NCBI RefSeq assembly: GCF_026151655.1
Contig: NZ_JAMQPN010000009.1
Span: forward strand, 62,001 to 126,000
DNA: 64,000 nt
Reading direction: 5' to 3'
Source: Leptospira soteropolitanensis
Lineage (GTDB): Bacteria > Spirochaetota > Leptospiria > Leptospirales > Leptospiraceae
Under the pieces are notes generated by a model. It did no database searches. It was not told the origin of the DNA and saw only the letters and a list, made by a program, of their open reading frames with translations. How positions within the stretch are numbered: position 1 is the first letter of the stretch; each line of letters begins with the position of its first letter. Below are positions 28,101-35,236 of this stretch, one piece after another. Made by a program: the position numbers and the translations under genes.

Positions 28101-28547
28101 TTAATATATATGAGCCCCTAGCCCATCAAGAATTTCCTTCAATTGAACCGCCTGACTTTCTTTAATCCCTGACAGACAAAAAATCTGTTCAGGTATTGCC
28201 TTTGCTTTTTCACGTAAGTGTTTTCCATTTTTAGTAAGGGACACAAACACAACACGTTCATCTTCAGAACTTCTTTTACGTTCTACAAACCCACTTTGTT
28301 CCAATCTCTTTAGTAATGGAGTTAAAGTTCCAGAATCTAACTGCAAACGATCCCCAAGTCCACTCACAGTAATTTTCTCCTCTTCCCAAAGAACTAACAT
28401 AACAAGGTATTGTGGATAGGTAATGCCCACCGCCGAAAGCAGTGGACGGTAGATTTTCATTAACCTATGCATAGAAGAATATAAGGAAAAACAAATTTGG
28501 TTCTTCAAAAGAAGAACCTCGTCTGTAGTATTCTTATGCTTTGACAA
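28101..28547 (-). CDS. ohrR: MarR-family regulator of the OhrR type
   Basis: The 148-residue protein is a winged-helix repressor. The N-terminal QICFSLYSSMHRLMKIYRPL carries a Cys near residue 19 at the place of the peroxide-sensing Cys of OhrR, and LDSGTLTPLLKRLEQSGFVE with RSSEDERVVFVSLT is the recognition helix and wing. It should sense organic hydroperoxide and release DNA when the Cys is oxidised. It overlaps the end of the glutathione peroxidase gene by 14 bases, which makes that gene the probable target. A palindrome fitting a MarR operator lies in their shared promoter. Confidence 0.85.
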   Translation of the reverse strand: MSKHKNTTDEVLLLKNQICFSLYSSMHRLMKIYRPLLSAVGITYPQYLVMLVLWEEEKITVSGLGDRLQLDSGTLTPLLKRLEQSGFVERKRSSEDERVVFVSLTKNGKHLREKAKAIPEQIFCLSGIKESQAVQLKEILDGLGAHIY

Positions 28548-29019
28548 GTTTTTCTATATCCTTTTCTATATCTTCTGGTTTTGTAATAGGCGCATATCGT
28601 TTCACAACGTTTCCATTTTTATCAATTAAGAATTTTGTAAAATTCCATTTGATATCTAATGAACCGAAGATTCCCGGTGCCTGTTTTTTTAGGTGTAAAT
28701 AAAGTGGATCAGTATTTGGACCATTCACCTCCAATTTAGAAAAAATAGGGAAGGTAGTAGAAAATGTCCTTTCACAAAACAATTTAATTTCTGCATCTGT
28801 TCCCGGTTCTTGTTGTCCGAACTGATTGCATGGAAATGCTAAAATTTCCAAACCCTTTCCTTTCCAACGATCATAAGTTTCTTGAAGACCTTTGTATTGA
28901 GGGGTGAATCCACATTCGCTCGCTGTATTTACGATGAGTAAAACTTTGTCTTTAAATTGCTCCATTGGCACTTCTTCGGCGCCGCGTTTTACTTTGATTT
29001 TATAAAATTCATCTGACAT
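28534..29019 (-). CDS. Thiol (glutathione-type) peroxidase
   Basis: The 161-residue protein belongs to the glutathione peroxidase family and reduces hydrogen or organic peroxides. The peroxidatic Cys is in NTASECGFTPQY (near residue 36), the second Cys with the catalytic Gln is in FPCNQFGQQEPG (near 64 and 70), and the Trp/Asn pair is in IKWNFTKFLID. Presence of the second Cys suggests a thioredoxin-dependent enzyme. The ATG at 29019 follows AGGGAGAA. It leads a two-gene operon with the OhrR-like regulator. Confidence 0.92.
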   Translation of the reverse strand: MSDEFYKIKVKRGAEEVPMEQFKDKVLLIVNTASECGFTPQYKGLQETYDRWKGKGLEILAFPCNQFGQQEPGTDAEIKLFCERTFSTTFPIFSKLEVNGPNTDPLYLHLKKQAPGIFGSLDIKWNFTKFLIDKNGNVVKRYAPITKPEDIEKDIEKLVKA

Positions 29020-29024
29020 TTCTA

Positions 29025-29111
29025 TTCTCCCTAACCAACAATTAGATTGTGCACAATTTAATTTTGTTCAATCTTTTTTAAAAAATAAGACAGTTTTTTG
29101 GTTAGGGAGAA
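29025..29111. repeat. Perfect 14-bp inverted repeat around the gpx promoter
   Basis: TTCTCCCTAACCAA at 29025-29038 is the exact reverse complement of TTGGTTAGGGAGAA at 29098-29111. The 59 bases between them hold the promoter and operator of gpx. The left arm includes the gpx ribosome-binding site. The arrangement resembles an invertible promoter but may instead have arisen by duplication. Confidence 0.7.
29040..29071 (-). promoter_or_regulatory. Promoter and MarR-type operator of gpx-ohrR
   Basis: On the minus strand TTGAAC (29071-29066) and TCTAAT (29046-29041) are separated by 19 bases. Between and over them lies the palindrome ATTGTGCACAAT (29046-29057), extended to AATTAG...TTAATT (29040-29063) with one mismatched pair. 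AT-rich palindromes of this kind are typical MarR/OhrR binding sites, and this one would block RNA polymerase. Transcription would start about 15 bases before the ATG. Confidence 0.6.
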
Positions 29112-29132
29112 AAGGCAGAGGGGATTTATATA

Positions 29133-29175
29133 ACCCCGCCCTGATTTGGGTGGGGAACTGAACCCGCCTCCCAAT
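29133..29175. repeat. GC-rich structured dispersed element, copy B
   Basis: The core is CCCCGCCC, six bases, GGGTGGGG, six bases, ACCCGCCTCCCAAT, the same order of blocks as copy A (26691-26738). Both copies are preceded by a similar AGAAAGG-AGAG stretch. Here it lies on the plus strand in the leader side of amtB, so its orientation relative to the downstream gene is opposite to copy A. The rest of the 29020-29344 gap holds the gpx promoter, C-rich sequence and the palindrome at 29290. Confidence 0.65.
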
Positions 29176-29289
29176 ACAATCGCCTTACCACAACCCCACA
29201 AAAAACGACCACCACCTCCCTCATTTCCCAATATTTTTTACAAAAAAGTTCCTAGTTTTGCAGAATTGACTAGCTTTCCGAGGGACGGC

Positions 29290-29307
29290 ATTCGTAATGA
29301 TACGAAT
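29290..29307. promoter_or_regulatory. Perfect palindrome upstream of amtB
   Basis: ATTCGTA, four bases, TACGAAT forms a perfect inverted repeat 38 bases before the amtB ATG. Its size suits a dimeric regulator such as a nitrogen-responsive repressor or activator. A candidate -35 box TTGACT lies just upstream (29266-29271). Confidence 0.45.
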
Positions 29308-29344
29308 TTTATTTCTCATTTCAAAAAGTTATTTGGAGCAAACA

Positions 29345-30634
29345 ATGAAAATACAATTGGTCTTAAGGCCTTTGTTGGTATGTATACTCTTCCTTTTGCC
29401 CGGATTTTTGGCGGCAGAAGCGGAATTAACTCCCTCCTCTACCATCGACAAATCCGACACCACATGGATGTTAGTTTCTTCTTCATTTGTGTTTTTTATG
29501 ATCCCAGGCCTTGCTTTGTTCTACGGTGGAATTGTCCGATCCAAAAATGTTCTCTCGACTATGATGCATAGTTTTATTGCGATCATCGTAATGACATTAC
29601 AATGGACAATTGTAGGATATAGTTTTGCTTTTTCTGGTGATAATCCCTATGTAGGTAATTTTGATTTAGCATTTTTAAATGGGATCGATCTGGATTCGGT
29701 AAAAGGAACTATTCCTACGTATGTACATTTTTTATTTCAAGGTATGTTTGCACTTATCACTCCAGCATTAATTTCAGGTGCAATTGCGGAGAGAATCAAA
29801 CTTTCAGCATATATCGTTTTTATCCTCGTATGGTCAACGTTAGTTTATGACCCGGTAGCTCATTGGGTTTGGTCCGATTCAGGTTGGTTACTTCAAATGA
29901 ATGCACTTGACTTTGCTGGAGGAACAGTAGTCCATTTAATCTCGGGGATAGCTGGACTTGCCGCAGCCATTGTGATCGGGAAACGAAAAGGTGATCCTGG
30001 ATTATTAACACATCCGAATAATATGACTTATACGTTACTCGGCTCAGGATTATTGTGGTTTGGATGGTTTGGTTTTAATGCTGGATCGGGTCTTTCTGTC
30101 AATGGACTTGCAGCACGTGCATTTTCTGTAACACTGATTGCGCCAGCAGCGGCCGGAGCCAGTTGGTTACTGATCGAATGGCTACACACCAAAAAAGCAA
30201 CAGCACTAGGAGCAGCATCAGGAATTGTTGCGGGTCTTGTTGTCATTACACCTGCATCAGGTTATGTGGGCATACAAGGCGCCCTTATTATGGGATTTTT
30301 AGTATCACCAATATGTTATATGGCGATTTTACTCAAAGGAAAACTGAACTATGATGACACTCTTGACGCTTTTGGAATTCATGGTGTCGGAGGAGCATTC
30401 GGAGCCATTCTCACGGGCATCTTTGCCTTAGAATTAGCAGAAGGAATGACATTAGGAAACCAAGTAAATGCCCAAGTCATCAGCGTAGTGGCGACAGGAA
30501 TTTATTCTTTTGTAGTTTCGTATATACTAGCACTTATTATCGAAAAAACAATTGGATTTAGAATCGAAGAAGATAAGGAAATCACCGGACTTGACCAAGA
30601 AATTCACGGTGAAAAAGGATATGATATTAGGTAA
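29345..30634 (+). CDS. amtB: Ammonium transporter
   Basis: AmtB conducts ammonium into the cell under nitrogen limitation. The 429-residue protein has a signal peptide (LRPLLVCILFLLPGFLAAEA), as many Amt proteins do, and eleven membrane helices. Signatures include FFMIPGLALFYGGIVRSKNV, DFAGGTVVHLISGIAGLAA, and IHGVGGAFGAILTGIFA with the second pore His. The first pore His lies in the GTVVH segment. The ATG at 29345 follows TTGGAGC; the longer frame from 29297 is only upstream sequence. glnK follows six bases later, the classical amtB-glnK pair. Confidence 0.96.
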   Translation: MKIQLVLRPLLVCILFLLPGFLAAEAELTPSSTIDKSDTTWMLVSSSFVFFMIPGLALFYGGIVRSKNVLSTMMHSFIAIIVMTLQWTIVGYSFAFSGDNPYVGNFDLAFLNGIDLDSVKGTIPTYVHFLFQGMFALITPALISGAIAERIKLSAYIVFILVWSTLVYDPVAHWVWSDSGWLLQMNALDFAGGTVVHLISGIAGLAAAIVIGKRKGDPGLLTHPNNMTYTLLGSGLLWFGWFGFNAGSGLSVNGLAARAFSVTLIAPAAAGASWLLIEWLHTKKATALGAASGIVAGLVVITPASGYVGIQGALIMGFLVSPICYMAILLKGKLNYDDTLDAFGIHGVGGAFGAILTGIFALELAEGMTLGNQVNAQVISVVATGIYSFVVSYILALIIEKTIGFRIEEDKEITGLDQEIHGEKGYDIR

Positions 30635-30639
30635 ATATT

Positions 30640-30987
30640 ATGAAATTAGTGATCGCAATCATTCAACCACATAAGTTAGAAGAAGTAAAAAACGAACTTA
30701 CTAAAAACGAAATCTATCGTTTGACTGTAAGTGATGTCCAAGGTTATGGCCAACAAAAGGGGAAAACAGAAGTTTTCCGCGGACATGAATACCAAGTAAA
30801 CTTACTCAGAAAAGTAAGATTAGAAATTGCAGTTAATGATGAATTTGTTAAACCCACTGTTGATGCCATTTTGAAAGCTGCAAAAACAGGATCGGAAGGT
30901 AAAATTGGTGATGGAAAAATCTTCGTGATGCCACTTGAAGAAGTAATTCGCATACGAAGTGGAGAACGAGGAAGCAAAGCCATTTAA
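30640..30987 (+). CDS. glnK: PII signalling protein
   Basis: The 115-residue protein is a PII trimer subunit that binds ATP/ADP and 2-oxoglutarate and blocks AmtB when nitrogen is plentiful. The T-loop has the uridylylation Tyr at position 51 (RGHEYQVNLLRKVRLE), and GSEGKIGDGKIFVMPLE is the B-loop signature. Co-transcription with amtB favours the name GlnK over GlnB. Confidence 0.94.
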   Translation: MKLVIAIIQPHKLEEVKNELTKNEIYRLTVSDVQGYGQQKGKTEVFRGHEYQVNLLRKVRLEIAVNDEFVKPTVDAILKAAKTGSEGKIGDGKIFVMPLEEVIRIRSGERGSKAI

Positions 30988-31002
30988 CAATAGTTTGATG
31001 GC

Positions 31003-31023
31003 CCGAGGGATTTTTTCCCTCGG
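31003..31023 (+). terminator. Probable terminator after amtB-glnK
   Basis: CCGAGGGA and TCCCTCGG pair perfectly around a five-T loop. Only a short T-poor tract follows (ATTAAAATC), so termination may be partial. The hairpin also stands between the converging glnK and ilvB genes and might serve both. Confidence 0.55.
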
Positions 31024-31033
31024 ATTAAAATCA

Positions 31034-32725
31034 TTAGGTTACAAGTTTTTCCAGAATGTATTCCTGATTAGATTTCCCACCAGGAACAAATGGATATACT
31101 CCCCAACTTGAAGGGATCCTTACTTCAATCAAAGCTGGCCCTTTTTTCTCTAAGACTTTTTCCAATTCGGTGGTTCCCAATTTCCAGTCCCATTCAAAAT
31201 ATCCAATTTCGAATGATTGACACAACATCGAAAAGTCAGGATGGAAATGGAACTTCGAACCAGAGTATAATCTTCCGTAAAATAAGTCTTGTTGTTGTTT
31301 AACAAGCCCCAAATGTTCATTGTTAATTAGTATGATCTTTACATTTAAGTTCTGTTCTTTTAGTGTAGATAACTCTTGTAAGTTCATCATAATCGATCCA
31401 TCACCCGTAAAACAAAACACATGAGAATCCCTATGACTTAAAGCCACTCCAATGGCAGTAGGAAGACCAAATCCCATAGTTCCTTGACCACCTGAGGTGA
31501 TCCAAGACATCGGATTTAGAAACGGGAAATACTGTGCTACCCACATCTGGTGTTGGCCCACATCAGTAAGGACAAAATGTTCGCCACATGGTAAAACCGA
31601 AGCAAAATCCAAAAGAATTGATTTCATTGGATGTTCTTCCGGGATCTCTTTCCATACCTCGATCTGTAACAATGATTCGCTGTTTTGGATCAAAAAATCC
31701 TCTTCTAATAAAAAAGGAATCACTTCAGAAAGATCTTTTTGTAAACTCAAAGTTACTGGTTTATTTTTACCAATTTCACGGGCATCAATATCAATATGAA
31801 TGATTTTCGCTTGGTTACAAAACTTTTGTATGGCTCCCGTCGCACGGTCATCAAAACGAACTCCTATCGCAATTAAGAGATCACAAACACCCAGTGCTTC
31901 ATTTGCGGCAATTGTTCCATGCATGCCCATCATTCCTAAATTCATAGGATCGTCTTTTTCAAAAATCCCAAGCCCCATAAGAGTGGTCACAGCAGGGATC
32001 TGAAAACGAGAAACCAATTCCCTTAAACGCAAATATTCTTTTTTAGCACCACCACCTATATAAAGTAAGGGGAAACGAGAATTTTCTAGTAAGGATTTGA
32101 ATTCTTCTAGAAAAAAATCAAAACTTACAAAAGACAAATGATCTACCTTGCTAATTGGTTCCAAGAAATCCAAATGAAATGGATCGCCCAATCGATTGTT
32201 TTTTTCAGGTAGATTGATTTTTTGTGTTTGTATATCTTTGGGTAAATCAATCCATACTGGGCCTTTTTTCCCTTCATCGCATAACCAAAATGCTTCTTCT
32301 AAAATTCCAATGATTTGATTTGGTTCTTCTACCAAATAAACTTTTTTCACAAGAGAAGAAACAATCTTTGCTGTGGGTAGTTCCTGGAAAGCATCGGTTC
32401 CCATTAATCCTAACGGAACTTGCCCAGAAAAAATAAGTAAGGGAACAGAATCCCTTTGTGCATCGGCAACGGCTGTGATAAGATTGGCAACACCGGGTCC
32501 TGAAGAAACAAATACGGCACTCACCTCCCCTGTGCTCCTGGCCCTACCTTGTGCCATAAATCCTGCACCCTGCTCATGCCGCGCTAATACATGTTCAATA
32601 TTTGACCTCGCCAAACTTTCGTATAATGGAAGTATAGTTCCACCAGGAACCCCAGGAATCCATGTAATCCCCTTTGATTCTAAAAAATCTATGATAAATT
32701 GACTTACGGTGATTTGTTCCGACAT
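31034..32725 (-). CDS. ilvB: Acetolactate synthase large subunit
   Basis: The 563-residue ThDP enzyme condenses two pyruvates, or pyruvate and 2-oxobutyrate, in the first common step of valine, leucine and isoleucine synthesis. The catalytic Glu is in ARHEQGAGFMAQGRAR (residue 51), FAD-site residues are in GMMGMHGT, and the ThDP/Mg motif is GDGSIMMNLQELSTLKEQ with INNEHLG. The ATG at 32725 has AAGGAG nine bases upstream. No ilvN follows, so the regulatory subunit is encoded elsewhere or absent. A Leu/Val-rich leader peptide and alternative hairpins precede it, which points to control by branched-chain aminoacyl-tRNA supply. Confidence 0.93.
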   Translation of the reverse strand: MSEQITVSQFIIDFLESKGITWIPGVPGGTILPLYESLARSNIEHVLARHEQGAGFMAQGRARSTGEVSAVFVSSGPGVANLITAVADAQRDSVPLLIFSGQVPLGLMGTDAFQELPTAKIVSSLVKKVYLVEEPNQIIGILEEAFWLCDEGKKGPVWIDLPKDIQTQKINLPEKNNRLGDPFHLDFLEPISKVDHLSFVSFDFFLEEFKSLLENSRFPLLYIGGGAKKEYLRLRELVSRFQIPAVTTLMGLGIFEKDDPMNLGMMGMHGTIAANEALGVCDLLIAIGVRFDDRATGAIQKFCNQAKIIHIDIDAREIGKNKPVTLSLQKDLSEVIPFLLEEDFLIQNSESLLQIEVWKEIPEEHPMKSILLDFASVLPCGEHFVLTDVGQHQMWVAQYFPFLNPMSWITSGGQGTMGFGLPTAIGVALSHRDSHVFCFTGDGSIMMNLQELSTLKEQNLNVKIILINNEHLGLVKQQQDLFYGRLYSGSKFHFHPDFSMLCQSFEIGYFEWDWKLGTTELEKVLEKKGPALIEVRIPSSWGVYPFVPGGKSNQEYILEKLVT

Positions 32726-32745
32726 AAAGACACTCTCCTTAGTTC

Positions 32746-32810
32746 GTTTCCCCGTCGACTCTTAGCTTTCTGTCGACCGAGGAAACGAGGGAGAATTATG
32801 ACAGAAAGCT
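32746..32810 (-). promoter_or_regulatory. Alternative hairpins of an ilvB attenuator-like leader
   Basis: Stem B pairs AGCTTTCTGTC (32810-32800) with GACAGAAAGCT (32774-32764), a perfect 11-base-pair match. Stem A pairs GTTTCCTCGGTCGAC (32786-32772) with GTCGACGGGGAAAC (32759-32746), with one bulge and one mismatch. They share 32772-32774, and most of B's right arm lies in A's loop, so they should exclude each other. The left arm of B overlaps the last leader-peptide codons. No U-run follows stem A, so it is not a standard intrinsic terminator; the ilvB ribosome site begins five bases after it. Confidence 0.6.
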
Positions 32811-32927
32811 ACGTATGTATGAGAAGACTACGACGACTAGGACGAGAGTAGAGAGGACATAGCTAGACAATCCAAGAACGGGCATGGAATCCATGAATTC
32901 GTTGTTTATGGTTGTCTGAGAAGCCAT
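32796..32927 (-). CDS. Leu/Val-rich leader peptide upstream of ilvB
   Basis: A short open frame ends 70 bases before ilvB. From the ATG at 32927 it is 43 codons; ATGs at 32894 and 32885 give 32 or 29. In the last 29 residues, 14 are Leu, Val or Ile, with the run LVLVVVV followed by FSYIRSFLS. This is the composition of known ilv leader peptides, in which ribosome stalling on branched-chain codons controls the operon. No strong ribosome site is seen. A TTGACG (-35) lies at 32966-32961, so transcription may start very close to the first ATG. The gap from 32928 to 33065 holds nothing else I can support. Confidence 0.6.
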   Translation of the reverse strand: MASQTTINNEFMDSMPVLGLSSYVLSTLVLVVVVFSYIRSFLS

Positions 32928-33065
32928 TACACTTAAAAAGATTTTTTTTAAGAGGAGAGCCGTCAAGAATTTATTTAAAGTTGTCTTCTGATTTTCTACA
33001 AAGAGGCCACTACCAAAGGATGGGTTTGTGAGAGGCAAAGTTAAAATCAAAAACGGATTGGTTTT

Positions 33066-33293
33066 TTATTCGTTTTCCTTGGCGCGTTTGATAAGGGAAT
33101 AAAAAGCAAAAATAAAACCTAAAAAGAAACCAACAAGAAGCCACAAGGGCTCTGTCTTCATATAGTCATCAAGATAATATCCTCCGACTACAAAAAGTGC
33201 AATGGAAGATACAAATTCAAAACCAGCACCGGCCATCGCCATAGGCGACTTTTCTGGTTTTTGGGCCGATGGTTTTTCGGGTTCTTTTGTCAT
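33066..33293 (-). CDS. atpZ: AtpZ/AtpI-family small membrane protein
   Basis: The 75-residue protein has a polar N-terminus and two helices, FEFVSSIALFVVGGYYLDDY and WLLVGFFLGFIFAFYSLIKR, with the Gly-x-x-Leu-Asp pattern of the AtpZ/AtpI family. Such proteins assist ATP synthase or form a divalent-cation carrier beside it. Unusually it is far from the atp operon and sits one base after lepB, so it is probably translated with it. Confidence 0.8.
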   Translation of the reverse strand: MTKEPEKPSAQKPEKSPMAMAGAGFEFVSSIALFVVGGYYLDDYMKTEPLWLLVGFFLGFIFAFYSLIKRAKENE

Positions 33294-33294
33294 C

Positions 33295-34332
33295 TTATTT
33301 TAGGATACGACCGATTCTGTCCCAACGTACACTGAGTCGCCAAACTCGATATCTTAGTGTCCTTTCAATCCATCCTAATCTAGACTCATCATCTCTATAA
33401 CGAGAATTATGTGACGAAAAGACTTCTGTATAGTGACAACGTCTATCAAGAGCATCACCTTCATACCTTTCTGCAATTTCAGGACCTTTCTCTGCAAGCT
33501 CCTGACCATCTTTATACTCGCAAGTGGAATCTTTCCAATCGATCGAAAAATAAATGATCAGTGCCTTACCTAAAATATCTTCTCGTTTTACAAAACCCCA
33601 AGCGCGCGAATCATGAGAATCATCCCGATTGTCCCCCATCACCATATATTGGCCTTCAGGGATCTGGCAACCATGTAAAAAATCACAATATTCAAAGATA
33701 TGGGCACGACGATCGTCTTCAAAACCTTCCAAAATAAAATGTTCAAACCCTGGTTTGACTTCTTTAAAGAGTGCTCTTTGGGTCGCTTCTAAATTATCCA
33801 AATCAGAAAGTTCTTCACCTATCGGAACTTCCTTTGGTTGGTAAGACTGAAACTCATCAGTTCCCTTTTCTTTATACTCAATGAGTGCAAAGTGTACCCT
33901 CCCTCTATCTTTGGTATCGATATATTTACGAGTGATGCGAATTGTATCTCCAGGAAGTCCCACCACACGTTTGACAAATCGTTTTGCAAAAATTCCAGTT
34001 CTTGATTCTTCTTGAGCCAGTGCCGTTGCCGGGGGAATAAATGTGACAATATCTCCACGTTTTGGATCATCAATACGAAAGAGTTCCTTTTCTGTAAAAG
34101 GCATACGGAAGGAATAACGCATTTTATTAACAAACAAAAAGTCCCCGATTTTGAGTGTGGGGATCATAGAACCAGAAGGAATATTATTAGCATCTAATAT
34201 AGATGATTTAAAAGCAAATACAAGGACCACGATGATTCCGAAAGATATGCCCGAAGCAGCGGCTCCTTCTTTTGGAGGTTCCTTAGAATCTTGTTTTGGT
34301 TTGGATTGGAAGATGGTGGAGAATATTCCCAT
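33295..34332 (-). CDS. lepB: Signal peptidase I
   Basis: LepB cuts signal peptides of exported proteins at the outer face of the inner membrane. From the ATG at 34332 (MGIFSTIFQS) the protein has 345 residues. It has one membrane helix (ISFGIIVVLVFAFKSSIL), the nucleophile Ser in NIPSGSMIPTL (55), the general-base Lys in KRVVGLPGD (121) and box E MGDNRDDSHDSR. An insert of about 90 residues between the Lys motif and box E and a basic Arg-rich tail are larger than in Escherichia coli. The frame extends to 34473, but that part overlaps the divergent gene's leader and has no signal features. Confidence 0.93.
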   Translation of the reverse strand: MGIFSTIFQSKPKQDSKEPPKEGAAASGISFGIIVVLVFAFKSSILDANNIPSGSMIPTLKIGDFLFVNKMRYSFRMPFTEKELFRIDDPKRGDIVTFIPPATALAQEESRTGIFAKRFVKRVVGLPGDTIRITRKYIDTKDRGRVHFALIEYKEKGTDEFQSYQPKEVPIGEELSDLDNLEATQRALFKEVKPGFEHFILEGFEDDRRAHIFEYCDFLHGCQIPEGQYMVMGDNRDDSHDSRAWGFVKREDILGKALIIYFSIDWKDSTCEYKDGQELAEKGPEIAERYEGDALDRRCHYTEVFSSHNSRYRDDESRLGWIERTLRYRVWRLSVRWDRIGRILK

Positions 34333-34444
34333 AGGTTCGAAGCTAGGGAATTGGAATTTTCTGTCAAGAAAGGGGGAAAAAAAGCGCAAAAGACTTGTAC
34401 TATTTTCGGGAATAGACGATACCATACATGGAGATCTTCTGCTT

Positions 34445-35236
34445 ATGGAAACATCAATCCACGTTTTACGCAAAACCTTACAGGAGATGAAGGAAAATTA
34501 CTCCTTTGTCTGCATCAAAACAGGTACGGAAACCGAGGATATGGGAGAAGAAGAAATCTCCCTCTTAAAAACGATCACTGCGGGAATTTTGCCACTCTAT
34601 GTCAAAATCGGAGGTCCGGAAGCCAGAAACGATATCCGAATCTGCCAAAGGATCGGAGTTTCAGGAATCTCTGCACCTATGGTGGAGTCAGAGTATGCAT
34701 TAAAAAACTTCATCCAGACGATGAAAAATCTCCTCACACCTTCGGAATACGAATCTTATAACAAATCAATTAACATAGAAACCATCACTGGATATCGAAA
34801 CTTGATGGATATCTTTGACTCCGTTCCATTTCAAAGTTTAGAGCAAGTAACAGCTGCTAGATCAGACTTAAGTGCTTCAATGGATAAAAAACCAGACGAT
34901 AAAGAAGTCACAAGAATCTCCAAAAAAATCATTTCAGAAGCCAAAAGCAGAGGTAAAAAAACTTCTGTTGGTGGAACCATTACCAAAACCAATTTTGATT
35001 TGATTGCCAATGAAATCGAACCCGACTTTATTAATTCACGTCATGTGATGGTCGATACAAAAAAAGCAATGTCCATTGGTGCAACTGATGTAGCCGAATG
35101 TATGTTGTTATTTGAAATGGATTTATTTGAATTTTTCTCAAAAACATTTCCTGAAAAAGGTTATTATTACCGTAACCGAGTCGAAATCAACAGAGAACGG
35201 ATTGGCGAAAGAAAGGTATTGTACTTTATTCGTTAA
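34445..35236 (+). CDS. HpcH/HpaI aldolase or citrate lyase beta-like protein
   Basis: The 263-residue protein has the TIM-barrel pattern of the HpcH/HpaI and CitE family. LYVKIGGPEARNDIRICQRI, SGISAPMVESEYALKNF, INIETITGYRN (metal-binding Glu) and EQVTAARSDLSASM (the family's 'GxxDLS' element) are visible. Members cleave or form C-C bonds of 2-oxo acids or malyl/citryl-CoA; this substrate is unknown. The ATG at 34445 has GGAGA ten bases upstream; earlier in-frame starts lie over the lepB control region. It diverges from lepB across 112 bases. Confidence 0.75.
   Translation: METSIHVLRKTLQEMKENYSFVCIKTGTETEDMGEEEISLLKTITAGILPLYVKIGGPEARNDIRICQRIGVSGISAPMVESEYALKNFIQTMKNLLTPSEYESYNKSINIETITGYRNLMDIFDSVPFQSLEQVTAARSDLSASMDKKPDDKEVTRISKKIISEAKSRGKKTSVGGTITKTNFDLIANEIEPDFINSRHVMVDTKKAMSIGATDVAECMLLFEMDLFEFFSKTFPEKGYYYRNRVEINRERIGERKVLYFIR

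Noticed and set aside
29146..29571. Plus-strand frame overlapping the start of amtB
   Set aside because: It runs in a different frame through the amtB signal peptide and begins within the GC-rich repeat.
32928..33050. N-terminal extension of the leader-peptide frame to 33050
   Set aside because: The extension has no start signal and precedes the likely promoter; only the C-terminal 29-43 codons look meaningful.
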